NCBI RefSeq assembly: GCF_009792235.1
Contig: NZ_CP046973.1
Span: 2,790,001 to 2,854,000 of the forward strand
DNA length: 64,000 bases
Direction: 5' to 3'
From: Microcystis aeruginosa FD4
Lineage (GTDB): Bacteria > Cyanobacteriota > Cyanobacteriia > Cyanobacteriales > Microcystaceae
The notes under the pieces were generated by a model. The model did no database searches. It worked only from the letters and a program-made list of their open reading frames with translations, and had not been told where the DNA came from. Shown here piece by piece: positions 55,832-64,000 of the stretch (the stretch's first letter is position 1; every line of letters starts with the position of its first letter). Position numbers and translations under genes: made by a program.

Positions 55832-56488
55832 TTAATTATTTTTAGCTAGTTGACTAACAACCCATGCTCTTAAATTCTTTTCTGCTTTAACTTCATCCTC
55901 TTTAGCAGTGGCTAAAAATTCATAGAGTTTAGTTTTCGGAACTAGGGGAAAAGTGGGACTAAATTCTCCTTCCTGATAAACACCCTTTTCTAACCGATAA
56001 ATGCGCCAAATTTGTCCATTAAAACGCCATAATTCCGGCACTCCCAAACGGGCATAAAGTGCTAATTTATTAATATCCGTGTGGGTAATATCCACTTCCA
56101 CCACTAAATCTGGGGGCGGATCTTCAGTTAAATTAATCCTTTTTCCTAGCACTTTGGCTTGATTTTGAATATAGTAAGCATTATCCGGTTCTGCTCCTCG
56201 TTCTAAATCTTCCCTAGCTAGAGTTGTGGAACCCAGACTTTTAATTTTTAAACCCAATTCTACCACCAAAATCCGAATAAATAATCCGATTAATTCTCGA
56301 TAAAACTCGTGTTCTTCTAGGGGCATAGTAATCTCTAAAGTACCACGATCATAAAATAAATGGGCGCGATTATTTTCTCCTATTGCTTGTAAAATTTGCT
56401 GATAGGATAGCCAACTGAGATGATTAAAAACTACCCGTTTTTCGCCCCTAATTTGCTCAGTATTTAACTCCAGAGGAACTGTCACCAT
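55832..56488 (-). CDS. Uma2-family putative nuclease, copy 1
   Basis: A 218-residue Uma2 (DUF820) protein with a PD-(D/E)xK-like fold. Key segments are AHLFYDRGTLEITMPLEEHE, GAEPDNAYYI (acidic residue), PPPDLVVEVDITHTDINK (catalytic D/E and following residues) and YARLGVPELWRF. The family is very abundant in cyanobacteria and its role is unknown. It lies 7 bases after copy 2 and is about 90 percent identical to it by eye, so the pair is a recent tandem duplication. The TAA stop abuts a MITE end. Confidence 0.9.
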   Translation of the reverse strand: MVTVPLELNTEQIRGEKRVVFNHLSWLSYQQILQAIGENNRAHLFYDRGTLEITMPLEEHEFYRELIGLFIRILVVELGLKIKSLGSTTLAREDLERGAEPDNAYYIQNQAKVLGKRINLTEDPPPDLVVEVDITHTDINKLALYARLGVPELWRFNGQIWRIYRLEKGVYQEGEFSPTFPLVPKTKLYEFLATAKEDEVKAEKNLRAWVVSQLAKNN

Positions 56489-56495
56489 AATTACC

Positions 56496-57149
56496 TCAAC
56501 TTTTAGCTAGTTGACTGACAAACCATGCTCTTAAATTCTTTTCTGCCCTCACTTCATCCTCTTTAGCAGTGGCTAAAAATTCATAGAGTTTAGTTTTGGG
56601 AACTAGGGGAAAAGTGGGACTAAATTCTTCTTCCTGATAAACCCCCTTTTCTAACCGATAAATGCGCCAGATTTCTCCATTAAAACGCCATAATTCCGGC
56701 ACTCCCAAACGGGCATAAAGTGCTAATTTATTAATATCCGTGTGGGTTATATCCACTTCCACCACTAAATCTGGGGGCGGATCTTCAGTTAAATTAATCC
56801 TTTTTCCTAGCACTTTGGCTTGATTTTGAATATAGTAAGCATTATCCGGTTCTGCTCCTCGTTCTAAATCTTCCCTAGCTAGAGTTGTGGAACCCATACT
56901 TTTAATTTTTAAACCCAATTCGGACACCAAAAAATAGATAAAACGTCCGATTAATTCTCGATAAAACTCGTGTTCTTCTAGGGGCATAGTAATCTCTAAA
57001 GTGCCACGATCATAAAATAAATGAGCGCAATTATTTTCTCCTAGTGCTTGTAAAATTTGCTGATAGGATAACCAACTGAGATGATAAAAAACTAGCCGTT
57101 TCTCACCCCTAATTTGCTCGGTATTGAACTCCAGAGGAATCGTCACCAT
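56496..57149 (-). CDS. Uma2-family putative nuclease, copy 2
   Basis: 217 residues, upstream partner of the tandem pair. The same motifs are present (PDNAYYI, PPPDLVVEVDITHTD, LGVPELWRF). Differences from copy 1 cluster in the helix after EFYRELIG (RFIYFLVSELG against LFIRILVVELG). The gene starts MVTIPLEFNTEQIRGEKR; the sister starts MVTVPLELNTEQIRGEKR. A third, truncated copy is at 48658-48742. Confidence 0.9.
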   Translation of the reverse strand: MVTIPLEFNTEQIRGEKRLVFYHLSWLSYQQILQALGENNCAHLFYDRGTLEITMPLEEHEFYRELIGRFIYFLVSELGLKIKSMGSTTLAREDLERGAEPDNAYYIQNQAKVLGKRINLTEDPPPDLVVEVDITHTDINKLALYARLGVPELWRFNGEIWRIYRLEKGVYQEEEFSPTFPLVPKTKLYEFLATAKEDEVRAEKNLRAWFVSQLAKS

Positions 57150-57213
57150 AACTGCCCCGAAAAGCGAAATTTATGCCCAAAAAAGGGGGTTGATTCACCC
57201 CCTTATTATCTTA

Positions 57214-58269
57214 TCAAACCAGTGCTGGAACCTGGGGCCAACGCCCGATCGCCTTACCAATGACAGCTAACTCCTGAGTTAATCGATCGAACCGGTCCGG
57301 AGTCAAAGATTGCGGCCCATCAGATAGGGCTTTCGCCGGGTTAGGATGTACCTCAATCATCAAGGAATCGGCCCCGGCTGCCAGGGAAGCCATGGCCATG
57401 GTCGGTACATATTCCCATTTACCCGTACCGTGGCTAGGATCAATCATGATCGGCAGGTGGGTTAAAGTTCTTAAAACGGGAATACAGGATAAATCTAGGG
57501 TATTGCGGGTATATTTACTGTCAAAGGTGCGGATACCGCGTTCGCAGAGAATAACATTGCTATTTCCTGCCGCAAGGATATATTCTGCCGCCATCAACCA
57601 ATCTTCAATAGTAGCCGCCATGCCGCGCTTGAGTAGGACTGGTTTCGGTTGCGCCCCAACTTTTTTCAGGAGGGAAAAATTCTGCATATTGCGGGCCCCC
57701 ACTTGCACCACGTCGGCTATTTCAACAATCTTAGGGAGGTCCGCCGCGTCCATTACTTCCGTGATAATACCCAAACCACTGGCATCTCTAGCCGCCGCTA
57801 GTAATTCTAGAGCGCTTTCCCCGTGACCTTGGAACGCATAGGGAGAGGTGCGGGGTTTGTAGGCCCCACCGCGGAGGAATTGCGCTCCGGCTGCCGCCAC
57901 TCGTTTGGCAGTTTCCACGATCATGGCCTCATTTTCCACCGAACAGGGGCCGGCGACAATGCTAACGGGATGATTTCTGCCGATGGGGATAACACCGTTA
58001 GGAGTGGGGACTAAAACCTCGCTGTATTCCCCGTGACGGTATTCTAAACAGGCGCGTTTGAAGGGTTGTTCGACTCGCAGGACGGTTTCGATCCAAGGGC
58101 TTAATTCTTGGATTTGTAGGGGGTCTAATTCCCTGGTTTCTCCGACTAAACCGATGACAACTTTATGCTTACCGACGATTTTTTCGGGACTTAATCCCCA
58201 TGCCTCGAATTCGGCACCGATGCGCTCGATTTCAATTTCCGGGGAACCAACTTTCATGACAACAATCAT
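57214..58269 (-). CDS. aroF: 3-deoxy-7-phosphoheptulonate synthase (DAHP synthase, type I beta)
   Basis: The enzyme condenses phosphoenolpyruvate with erythrose 4-phosphate, the first step of the shikimate pathway. 351 residues: an N-terminal ferredoxin/ACT-like regulatory domain (about 1-70), then the barrel with PVSIVAGPCSVENE, GAQFLRGGAYKPRTSPYAFQ, KPVLLKRGMAAT, NVILCERGIRTF, LPIMIDPSHGTGK and SLMIEVHPNP; C, H, E and D metal ligands are all present. The N-terminal domain suggests feedback by aromatic amino acids. It is the first of several core genes on the minus strand. Confidence 0.96.
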   Translation of the reverse strand: MIVVMKVGSPEIEIERIGAEFEAWGLSPEKIVGKHKVVIGLVGETRELDPLQIQELSPWIETVLRVEQPFKRACLEYRHGEYSEVLVPTPNGVIPIGRNHPVSIVAGPCSVENEAMIVETAKRVAAAGAQFLRGGAYKPRTSPYAFQGHGESALELLAAARDASGLGIITEVMDAADLPKIVEIADVVQVGARNMQNFSLLKKVGAQPKPVLLKRGMAATIEDWLMAAEYILAAGNSNVILCERGIRTFDSKYTRNTLDLSCIPVLRTLTHLPIMIDPSHGTGKWEYVPTMAMASLAAGADSLMIEVHPNPAKALSDGPQSLTPDRFDRLTQELAVIGKAIGRWPQVPALV

Positions 58270-58329
58270 GGCATTAACCTTGTTATTTTTTTCCTTTAAT
58301 CTCTATTGTTGACGATTTCTAGCGGTTGT

Positions 58330-58794
58330 CTATTTTTCTTCCACTTCTTTTTTGCCCGACCGCCAAGCGGCGATCGTTCTGCCAAAATTAGCTTGAAATT
58401 CTTGCCATCCTAGCCAATCCCCCACCCGATCCTCATCCCAAGAAGCGGAGAAGATGCCATAACTCAGACCGATGAAACCTAGACCAAATAGGCTTAAACT
58501 GACGAGCATGGCGACGTAGGAAGGGATTTCGAGAAGATTGTGGCTAATAATCCAGTAGAAGCCAAAAAAGGAAGTTATCCCCAATACTGTCGGAATGCCA
58601 CAAAATACCGCCATCCGTTTGGCCATCCGTTGACTGACCACTTGGGGAATCGCCTTTAAGCTGGTTTCCTCGGAGCGATTTTTTAGGGGCGGTGGCACGG
58701 GACTAGGGGCAATTTTCGGGGGTTTTCGCTTATTTTGGCGCGGCTCAAAGGGGAGACGCTCTTTTTTCTCCGTCGATTTCGATTCAGAGGCCAT
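58330..58794 (-). CDS. PAM68-family photosystem II assembly protein
   Basis: 154 residues: a basic, proline-rich N-terminus (LPFEPRQNKRKPPKIAPSPV), two transmembrane helices (AVFCGIPTVLGITSFFGFYW and VAMLVSLSLFGLGFIGLSYG), and the conserved loop after them (SASWDEDRVGDWLGWQEF). The family (DUF3464/PAM68) is thylakoid-bound and helps early PSII assembly, notably of CP47. It lies 24 bases after rpsO on the same strand, a linkage common in cyanobacteria. Confidence 0.93.
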   Translation of the reverse strand: MASESKSTEKKERLPFEPRQNKRKPPKIAPSPVPPPLKNRSEETSLKAIPQVVSQRMAKRMAVFCGIPTVLGITSFFGFYWIISHNLLEIPSYVAMLVSLSLFGLGFIGLSYGIFSASWDEDRVGDWLGWQEFQANFGRTIAAWRSGKKEVEEK

Positions 58795-58818
58795 GGTAGG
58801 GATGCAAAGGGGGTAAGC

Positions 58819-59088
58819 TTAACGGCGAATTCCGAGACGACCAATCAGGGTTTGATAACGTTGTTGATCTTTCTTCTGAATGTAGGTTAACAGTCCCCGA
58901 CGACGACCGATCATCTGGAGTAATCCCCGGCGGGAAGCGTGGTCTTTTGGGTTAGCTTTCAGGTGTTCGGTCAGTTGGTTGATTCTCTCGGTTAAGAAAG
59001 CTACCTGTAACTCCGATGATCCTGTATCGGTTTCGTGGGCCTGATATTGGCTGATTAGTTCTTGTTTTTTGGTCTGGGTTAAGGCCAT
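58819..59088 (-). CDS. rpsO: 30S ribosomal protein S15
   Basis: S15, 89 residues, binds the central domain of 16S rRNA. Diagnostic segments: [56 protein letters not shown]. It is complete at the normal length and is followed closely by the PAM68 gene. Confidence 0.98.
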   Translation of the reverse strand: MALTQTKKQELISQYQAHETDTGSSELQVAFLTERINQLTEHLKANPKDHASRRGLLQMIGRRRGLLTYIQKKDQQRYQTLIGRLGIRR

Positions 59089-59159
59089 AGGACTCGTGAT
59101 CTCTGCTTAAACACTGCAACCTATCATAGTATCACGTTTCCGGTCGATCCGTAAACATT

Positions 59160-59518
59160 GTTCGGGTGATAGGGTTTTGGGGTGATAGGGTTTTGGGGTG
59201 ATAGGGTTTTGGGGTGATAGGGTTTTGGGGTGATAGGGTTTTGGGGTGATGAGACAACTTCCCCACTTCCCACTTCCCCACTTCCCCATTTCCCACTTCC
59301 CCACTTCCCCACTTCCCCACTTCCCCATTTCCCACTTCCCCACTTCCCTATCTACCCCACTTCCCCACTTCCCCACTTCCCCACTTCCCTATCTACCCCA
59401 CTTCCCCACTTCCCTATCTACCCCACTTCCCCACTTCCCTATCTACCCCACTTCCCCACTTCCCTATCTACCCCACTTCCCCACTTCCCCACACCCCACA
59501 CCCCATTTCCCCATTGCC
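59160..59518. repeat. G-rich 17-bp tandem repeats followed by CT-rich tandem repeats
   Basis: GGTGATAGGGTTTTGGG is repeated about six times at 59164-59250. It is followed by more than 200 bp of CACTTCCC/CATTTCCC octamers with five interspersed TATCTACCC units (59269-59487). No gene is expected; all frames there are repeat translations. It lies between divergent rpsO and ndhM. The G-rich tract could form quadruplexes. Confidence 0.85.
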
Positions 59519-59570
59519 GCAAATCATGGCAAAATCTTAGAGATAGCGTCTAACTTACCTTGAAGATTCC

Positions 59571-59900
59571 ATGCTGTTAAAATCCACGACCCGTCATATT
59601 CGCATTTATACGGCTGAAGTAAAAAATAATCAATTAATCGAGAGTAACAATGTCTTGACTCTTGATGTGGATCCCGATAATGAATTTAATTGGGAAGAAG
59701 TGGCTCTCAATAAGGTTTATAGTAAGTTCGATGAATTGGTAGAATCCTACAATGGGGAAGAACTGAGCGAATATAATCTCCGTCGCATCGGTTCAGATCT
59801 AGAACATTTTATCCGTTCTCTCCTGCAAAAAGGGGAAATTAGCTATAATCTCAACGCCAGAGTGCAGAACTATAGTATGGGTTTACCGAAATTAGGGTGA
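59571..59900 (+). CDS. ndhM: NAD(P)H-quinone oxidoreductase subunit M
   Basis: The 109-residue soluble subunit NdhM belongs to the oxygenic-photosynthesis-specific part of the cyanobacterial NDH-1 complex, which works in respiration, cyclic electron flow and CO2 uptake. Signatures: LKSTTRHIRIYTAEVKNNQL, TLDVDPDNEFNWEE, YNLRRIGSDLEHFIRSLLQK, YNLNARVQNYSMGLPKLG. It is complete. It stands alone, divergent from rpsO across the repeat tract. Confidence 0.96.
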   Translation: MLLKSTTRHIRIYTAEVKNNQLIESNNVLTLDVDPDNEFNWEEVALNKVYSKFDELVESYNGEELSEYNLRRIGSDLEHFIRSLLQKGEISYNLNARVQNYSMGLPKLG

Positions 59901-60406
59901 ACAATCCTGCGTCAGTCCCCACCAGGACTCCTAGCGGGGTGGGGAAGTTGCATCGCGGCAATGAGGAGTTTCACCCCTTGCGGGTGAGCGACGAATTGCC
60001 TGTTACCCTTTTGGTTTTGGTAGTCGCTTAATGTATTCTCATAAAATTTGAGCCGTACTAACATCTTTAGATTTCTTGCATAAATCAAAAAATTTTCGGA
60101 ACTTTATCTGAGTTGCTTACCCACGATTCAGGCATATTTGAGGAGAATTTGCGATCAAATGGCTCGATTTCGTAACTATTCTGATTGAATGGTATCACTT
60201 AAAATGCCCACGCAGATCACAAAATTGGCCAATTGTCAATAGCGTTTGAGATGCTCTCACCCTGGTGGAACTACTGATCTCACGCCGAAGTCTGACGGCT
60301 TAGATGTGTAATTAATTTTGCTTAGGTACTTACTTATGGTAAGCAGCAGAAGTTATTCAAAGAGGGCGAAGGCAATTCGCCCCGACAATAATATTATTGC
60401 GCCAAT
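59901..60406. other. Gene-free stretch with dispersed repeats
   Basis: No gene was seen. 60284-60335 (GACGGCTTAGATGTGTAATT and following) matches 23240-23280. 60361-60386 is a REP-like palindrome (GGGCGAAGGCAATTCGCCCC). Confidence 0.55.
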
Positions 60407-60407
60407 G

Positions 60408-60453
60408 GTAGGGGCGCACTGTGGTCAGTGAGTTGATCGAACTGCGTGCGCCC
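60408..60453. repeat. REP-like element with the same loop as the one inside the RAYT gene
   Basis: GTAGGGGCGCACTGTGGTCA, GTGAGTTGATCGAACTGCG and TGCGCCC form an imperfect palindrome with a long loop. The same sequence with two or three differences lies inside the RAYT coding region at 50135-50177. It differs from the array units in loop length (about 30 against 6 bases). Confidence 0.85.
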
Positions 60454-60630
60454 TGTCATATAGATAGATATTTCGACCAAATTGAGATGCAGCCCGGTTA
60501 TGTTGTTACCAGTATTGATGCTTACGAACAAAAGTATCGTCAACGCACCCTTTCTTATCTTGAGAAAAAGGCTCAGGCTCTAGGTTTCAAAACCGTTCCT
60601 CATTCCTCTACTGGTGAATGTGTTTCTTGA
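60454..60630 (+). pseudogene. C-terminal remnant of an unrecognised gene
   Basis: After the REP element the frame reads DRYFDQIEMQPGYVVTSIDA, YEQKYRQRTLSYLEKKAQAL, GFKTVPHSSTGECVS and stops at 60630. Codon use looks real and the end resembles the C-terminus of some transposases (KKAQALGF), but I cannot place it. The 5' part is absent or replaced by the REP. Confidence 0.4.
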
Positions 60631-60639
60631 GAGTTTTCA

Positions 60640-60688
60640 GTTCACTGATTACTGATTACTGTTTACTGTTCACTGTTGACTGAAAATA
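60640..60688. repeat. CAGT/ACTG heptameric repeats
   Basis: TTCACTGATTACTGATTACT, GTTTACTGTTCACTGTTGAC: the same short repeat family as at 23040 and 34548. 60689-61133 has no gene; it contains the upstream region of the sigma factor, including GAGAGGGATATTTTTTTCTCTC near 60831. Confidence 0.7.
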
Positions 60689-61133
60689 CTTCCCACTCCC
60701 CTCACCGCTCATGCTGCGATCGCTAGATGAGAAAATTGCACATTTTGTCATCTAGATTGCATCCTGATGGGAAACCTCTGGGTAATCTATGAGTAGAGAT
60801 ACTCAAACCTCCTCTTCATCGGTGCGTTCCTGAGAGGGATATTTTTTTCTCTCATAAACTTTACAATATTTAATAATTGTTGTAATATTAGTTAAATAAC
60901 CAAGGTTCTTACTACTTGCCATTTATGCCCAAAAACTCTATATCTAGCTGAAAACAGGACTATAGAGGCAATTAAATCGTCAATTAAATTCCTCTCTATC
61001 CTTGAGTAATCACTTACTGATCTCTTTACAAAACTAGAAAAAACCCTGATAGCATCTCCTTAACTGCCCCTGGGGAAGCGATCTGAAAAACGCCCTCAAT
61101 CCCTGAATATCAACCCTCAATCGACGCGCACTC

Positions 61134-62090
61134 ATGAAAACCTCGAAAAACCCCACCGATCCAGTTCGCGCCTATCTCAGAGAAATTGGCCGAGTTCCCC
61201 TTCTCAGCCATGAAGAAGAAATTCTCTACGCGAAACAGGTACAAAGATTAATTTTTCTGGAAAAAATCAAGGAATCCCTAAAAGCTAAACTCGGCGGGGA
61301 ACCTAGCGATCGCCAGTGGTCAGAAGCGGCGGAAATTAGTGAAGAACAACTGCGTCGAGAATTAGGGGCAGGGGATTTCGCCAAACGCAAGATGGTAGAA
61401 GCGAACCTGCGTCTAGTGGTTTCCGTCGCTAAAAAATACCTAAAACGCAATCTAGATCTATTGGACTTAATCCAAGAGGGAACGATTGGGATGCAAAGAG
61501 GTGTGGAAAAATTCGATCCCACTAAAGGCTATCGCTTTTCCACCTATGCCTATTGGTGGATTCGGCAAGCCATCACCCGGGCGATCGCAGAAAAAAGTCG
61601 CACCATCCGTCTGCCCATCCACATCACCGAAAAACTGAATAAAATCAAAAAGGCCCAGCGTCAACTAGCTCAAGATAAAGGTCGCGCTGCCACCATTGCC
61701 GAATTAGCCGAGGAATTAGACCTAACTCCCAAACAGGTGCGAGACTACTTGGAAAGGTCCCGTCAACCCCTTTCCCTTGACTTAAAGGTGGGGGACAATC
61801 AAGACACGGAATTAGGGGAACTCTTGGAAGATACGGGACTTTCCCCGGAAGATTACACTGCCCATTCTTCCCTCCAGGTGGACTTAGAAAAACTGATGGC
61901 AGACCTCACCCCTCAACAAAAAGAAGTGATTTCTCTGCGTTTTGGTTTAGATAATGGGCAGCCCCTCACCTTAGCGAAAATAGGAGTTCGACTCAATATC
62001 AGTCGTGAACGCGTCCGTCAGATCGAACGAGAAGCGATCGCTAAATTAAGAAAACGCAGGGGCAACATCAGAGAATATCTAGCTAGTTAG
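61134..62090 (+). CDS. sigD: Group 2 RNA polymerase sigma-70 factor (SigD-like)
   Basis: A 318-residue sigma factor lacking the long acidic region 1.1 of primary SigA. Region 1.2 is [20 protein letters not shown]. Region 2 has [40 protein letters not shown] and [16 protein letters not shown]. Region 3 has [20 protein letters not shown]. Region 4 has [17 protein letters not shown] and the [22 protein letters not shown]. Length and N-terminus fit SigD, a non-essential factor tied to light and redox stress; separation from SigB or SigC would need a tree. The TAG stop lies in a MITE end (AGTTAGGGTTTGC). Confidence 0.88.
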   Translation: MKTSKNPTDPVRAYLREIGRVPLLSHEEEILYAKQVQRLIFLEKIKESLKAKLGGEPSDRQWSEAAEISEEQLRRELGAGDFAKRKMVEANLRLVVSVAKKYLKRNLDLLDLIQEGTIGMQRGVEKFDPTKGYRFSTYAYWWIRQAITRAIAEKSRTIRLPIHITEKLNKIKKAQRQLAQDKGRAATIAELAEELDLTPKQVRDYLERSRQPLSLDLKVGDNQDTELGELLEDTGLSPEDYTAHSSLQVDLEKLMADLTPQQKEVISLRFGLDNGQPLTLAKIGVRLNISRERVRQIEREAIAKLRKRRGNIREYLAS

Positions 62091-62115
62091 GGTTTGCGGC
62101 AAAAAGTTTTTCGTG
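62086..62115. repeat. End of the AACTAGGGTT MITE family at the sigD stop codon
   Basis: AGTTAGGGTTTGCGGCAAAAAGTTTTTCG matches the right ends at 26190-26213 and 55801-55835 in reverse orientation. The sigma-factor stop TAG is the second to fourth base of this match. 62116-62280 is low-complexity (GGTGTGGG and CCTTTTGC runs) without a gene. Confidence 0.65.
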
Positions 62116-62281
62116 GGGACAGGGTGTGGGGTGTGGGGTGTCGGGTGTGGGGAGAACAAAGCTGCCTTTTGCCTTTTACCTTTTGCCTCCTGCCCCCTGC
62201 CTTCGTTAAGGGTCAAATTGATCGTCTGGATAACAGCGAGAAAAATGACCCATTTCTAGGTTCATCGGCGACTTTTCTCGA

Positions 62282-63169
62282 CTATTTCTCTATTTCTTCA
62301 AGATATTTTTTCAAAAAGAGAGCTAATTTTTCTTTAGTGGCGACGGGAACAGAATCTAGACGGGTAAGAATAGCGTATTTAAGGGCAGAATGAGCGGCAG
62401 AAACGGGAGGATTAGCTACCAGACGGCGCACCGTTTCTTGGATAACTTTTTGGGCATTAATAGCGTTATGGTGTAGATTTTCGATCACCATTTCCACAGT
62501 GACATGATCGTGATCGGGATGCCAACAATCGTAATCGGTAACTAGAGCTAAGGTAGCGTAGGCAATTTCCGCTTCTCGGGCTAATTTTGCCTCGGTTAAA
62601 TTGGTCATACCGATCACGGTTGCACCCCAACTTCTATAGAGATTTGATTCCGCTTTGGTAGAAAAAGCCGGTCCCTCCATACAGAGGTATGTACCACCCC
62701 GATGCAGGGTAACTTCCGGTAGGTTTAAACTAGCGACGGCATCCCCTAAAATGTTTGCTAATTGGGGACAAACGGGATCACCAAAGGCGACGTGGGCAAC
62801 AATTCCTTCCCCAAAAAAAGTCGCCATTCTCTCTTTAGTTCTGTCAATAAATTGATCGGGAATGACTAAATCTAGGGGTTTAACTTCCGCTTTTAGGGAA
62901 CCAACGGCCGAAGCAGAAATAATATATTCAACTCCTAATTGTTTGAGGGCATGAATATTAGCTCGAAAGGGTAATTCGGTCGGTAAAAAATGGTGACTTC
63001 TGCCATGACGCGCTAAAAAGGCGACTTCGGTTCCCTCTAAAGTCCCGAGAATTAAAGCATCGGAAGGAGAACCAAAAGGAGTATCGAGGGATACTTCCCG
63101 CACATCCTTGAGGGCATCCATTTTATACAAACCACTGCCGCCAATGATGCCAATTTTTACCGTCGTCAT
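62282..63169 (-). CDS. mtnP: S-methyl-5'-thioadenosine phosphorylase
   Basis: MtnP cleaves methylthioadenosine with phosphate to adenine and methylthioribose 1-phosphate in methionine salvage and polyamine recycling. 295 residues: [61 protein letters not shown] (substrate Met/Glu), [20 protein letters not shown], and [13 protein letters not shown]. The Met-Thr-Asn pattern in GMTNLTEA favours MTA over inosine or guanosine. Complete gene. It ends close to the repeat tract after sigD, convergent with it. Confidence 0.96.
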   Translation of the reverse strand: MTTVKIGIIGGSGLYKMDALKDVREVSLDTPFGSPSDALILGTLEGTEVAFLARHGRSHHFLPTELPFRANIHALKQLGVEYIISASAVGSLKAEVKPLDLVIPDQFIDRTKERMATFFGEGIVAHVAFGDPVCPQLANILGDAVASLNLPEVTLHRGGTYLCMEGPAFSTKAESNLYRSWGATVIGMTNLTEAKLAREAEIAYATLALVTDYDCWHPDHDHVTVEMVIENLHHNAINAQKVIQETVRRLVANPPVSAAHSALKYAILTRLDSVPVATKEKLALFLKKYLEEIEK

Positions 63170-63251
63170 AGTCTTGGAAAGAATTAGTTATCGTTGCCTT
63201 GATGTTACCATAATTGAGCGATAAAACTGTGATAATTTTTCCGTCAAGGCC

Positions 63252-63578
63252 TTACTTTTTCTTTTTCTTACCCTTGAGGGAACCATTAATCAAACCATTA
63301 AAGCCATAAATTTCTTCAGTTCCCGCAATGGCAACTAATTCCACTTCTTTCGTGTCTCCCGGTTCAAATCGAACTGATGTACCCGCGGGAATATTCAGAT
63401 GGGTTCCTTTGGTTAATTCGCGCTGGAACTCCAGTGCCTGATTAACTTCATAAAAATGATAGTGGGAACCCACTTGAATCGGTCGATCGCCTGTATTAGC
63501 CACAGAAATACGCAGGGTCTCGCGACCGACATTAATCTCGATCGCTCCAGATGGTGTGATAATTTCTCCCGGAATCAT
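63252..63578 (-). CDS. ureB: Urease subunit beta
   Basis: A 108-residue urease beta subunit: [60 protein letters not shown] and a lysine-rich end. It is a structural subunit of the nickel enzyme that hydrolyses urea to ammonia and CO2; the catalytic UreC is not in the window. It lies 19 bases after ureA in the same operon. mtnP follows after 82 bases on the same strand. Confidence 0.97.
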   Translation of the reverse strand: MIPGEIITPSGAIEINVGRETLRISVANTGDRPIQVGSHYHFYEVNQALEFQRELTKGTHLNIPAGTSVRFEPGDTKEVELVAIAGTEEIYGFNGLINGSLKGKKKKK

Positions 63579-63597
63579 AACTGCTAAAAATCTCCTG

Positions 63598-63900
63598 TTA
63601 ATGAATGGGATTGTGAACGGTAACTAATTTAGTACCATCGGGAAAAGTCGCTTCGATCTGCACTTCCGTAACCATTTCCGGGATACCTTCCATTACCTCC
63701 TCGCGAGTTAATAAAGTCGTGCCGTAACTCATCAATTCAGCCACGCTACGACCTTCCCTGGCACCTTCGAGGATGGCGGCGCTAATATAGGCGATCGCTT
63801 CGGGATAATTTAACTTGATACCGCGATTTTTGCGTCTTTCGGCGAGCAGTGCCGCTGTGAAAATGAGTAATTTATCTTTTTCTTGGGGCGAAAGTTGCAT
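63598..63900 (-). CDS. ureA: Urease subunit gamma
   Basis: A 100-residue gamma subunit: [80 protein letters not shown]. Complete. ureD usually precedes it in cyanobacteria; upstream 63901-64000 shows no gene start and ends at a sequence (AGATCTTCTGCAAAAA) that resembles the IS5-family end at 7342. Confidence 0.97.
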   Translation of the reverse strand: MQLSPQEKDKLLIFTAALLAERRKNRGIKLNYPEAIAYISAAILEGAREGRSVAELMSYGTTLLTREEVMEGIPEMVTEVQIEATFPDGTKLVTVHNPIH

Positions 63901-64000
63901 AGATAGGCCTTTTTTGACACAGATGCTAGAGTTATTGTAGTTGTTGGCCGGATAGTTGTAGCGATCGAGTTGTGAAAATTTATTAGATCTTCTGCAAAAA

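Noticed and set aside
59107..59563. Open frames rich in HFPTSPLP or GKWGSGE on both strands
   Set aside because: They are pure translations of octamer and 17-bp tandem repeats between rpsO and ndhM.

Overview
Organism: the window is cyanobacterial chromosome. Direct evidence is psbB, the psbE-psbF-psbL-psbJ operon with ycf48 and a membrane rubredoxin upstream, ndhM, a PAM68-type photosystem II assembly factor, a group 2 sigma factor, and many GCGATCGC (HIP1-type) octamers. AT-rich coding, a very high insertion-sequence load, tandem Uma2 genes, toxin-antitoxin modules and heptameric repeats suggest a bloom-forming chroococcalean such as Microcystis; the genus is inference.

Layout. 1-9.5 kb is a transposon scrapyard: a TnpB element inside a MAPEG gene, a cupin gene with one stop codon, a three-deep nest (ISAs1 in IS630 in IS66) resolved by exact target duplications, and an ISKra4-family copy inside an IS5-family element. 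9.5-12.2 kb carries an unrecognised 429-residue protein behind a duplicated non-coding segment. 12.2-19.7 kb is a toxin-antitoxin island with seven modules or remnants, several inactivated, mixed with an IS110 and an IS5 element. 19.7-44.8 kb is bounded by two inverted ISAzo13 copies. It holds a MacB-type permease, trpA, a glycosyltransferase, tatC, nadA, the photosystem II genes and an orphan YcaO cyclodehydratase, plus several insertion sequences. The flanks of the two ISAzo13 copies fit best if the intervening 20.7 kb has been inverted by recombination between them.

44.8-64 kb is largely core genome on the minus strand: an HpcH/HpaI-type lyase, aspS, aroF, PAM68, rpsO, mtnP and ureB-ureA, with ndhM and a sigD-like gene on the plus strand. 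It contains one striking accessory block at 49.4-57.2 kb. That block has a REP-associated tyrosine transposase beside an 18-unit palindromic array, then a two-gene operon of a papain-like cysteine peptidase and an 796-residue FGE-type protein. The C-terminus of the latter looks like the variable region of a diversity-generating retroelement. Two tandem Uma2 nucleases follow.

Best candidates for something undescribed: (1) the peptidase plus diversified FGE-domain operon, whose reverse transcriptase must lie elsewhere; (2) the RAYT/REP array, C-rich on one strand, open in all three minus-strand frames, with a related palindrome inside the RAYT coding sequence; (3) the 429-residue glycine-zipper protein; (4) the reconstructed ISAzo13-mediated inversion. 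No tRNA, rRNA or CRISPR array was seen. No similarity search was run; family calls rest on recognised motifs.
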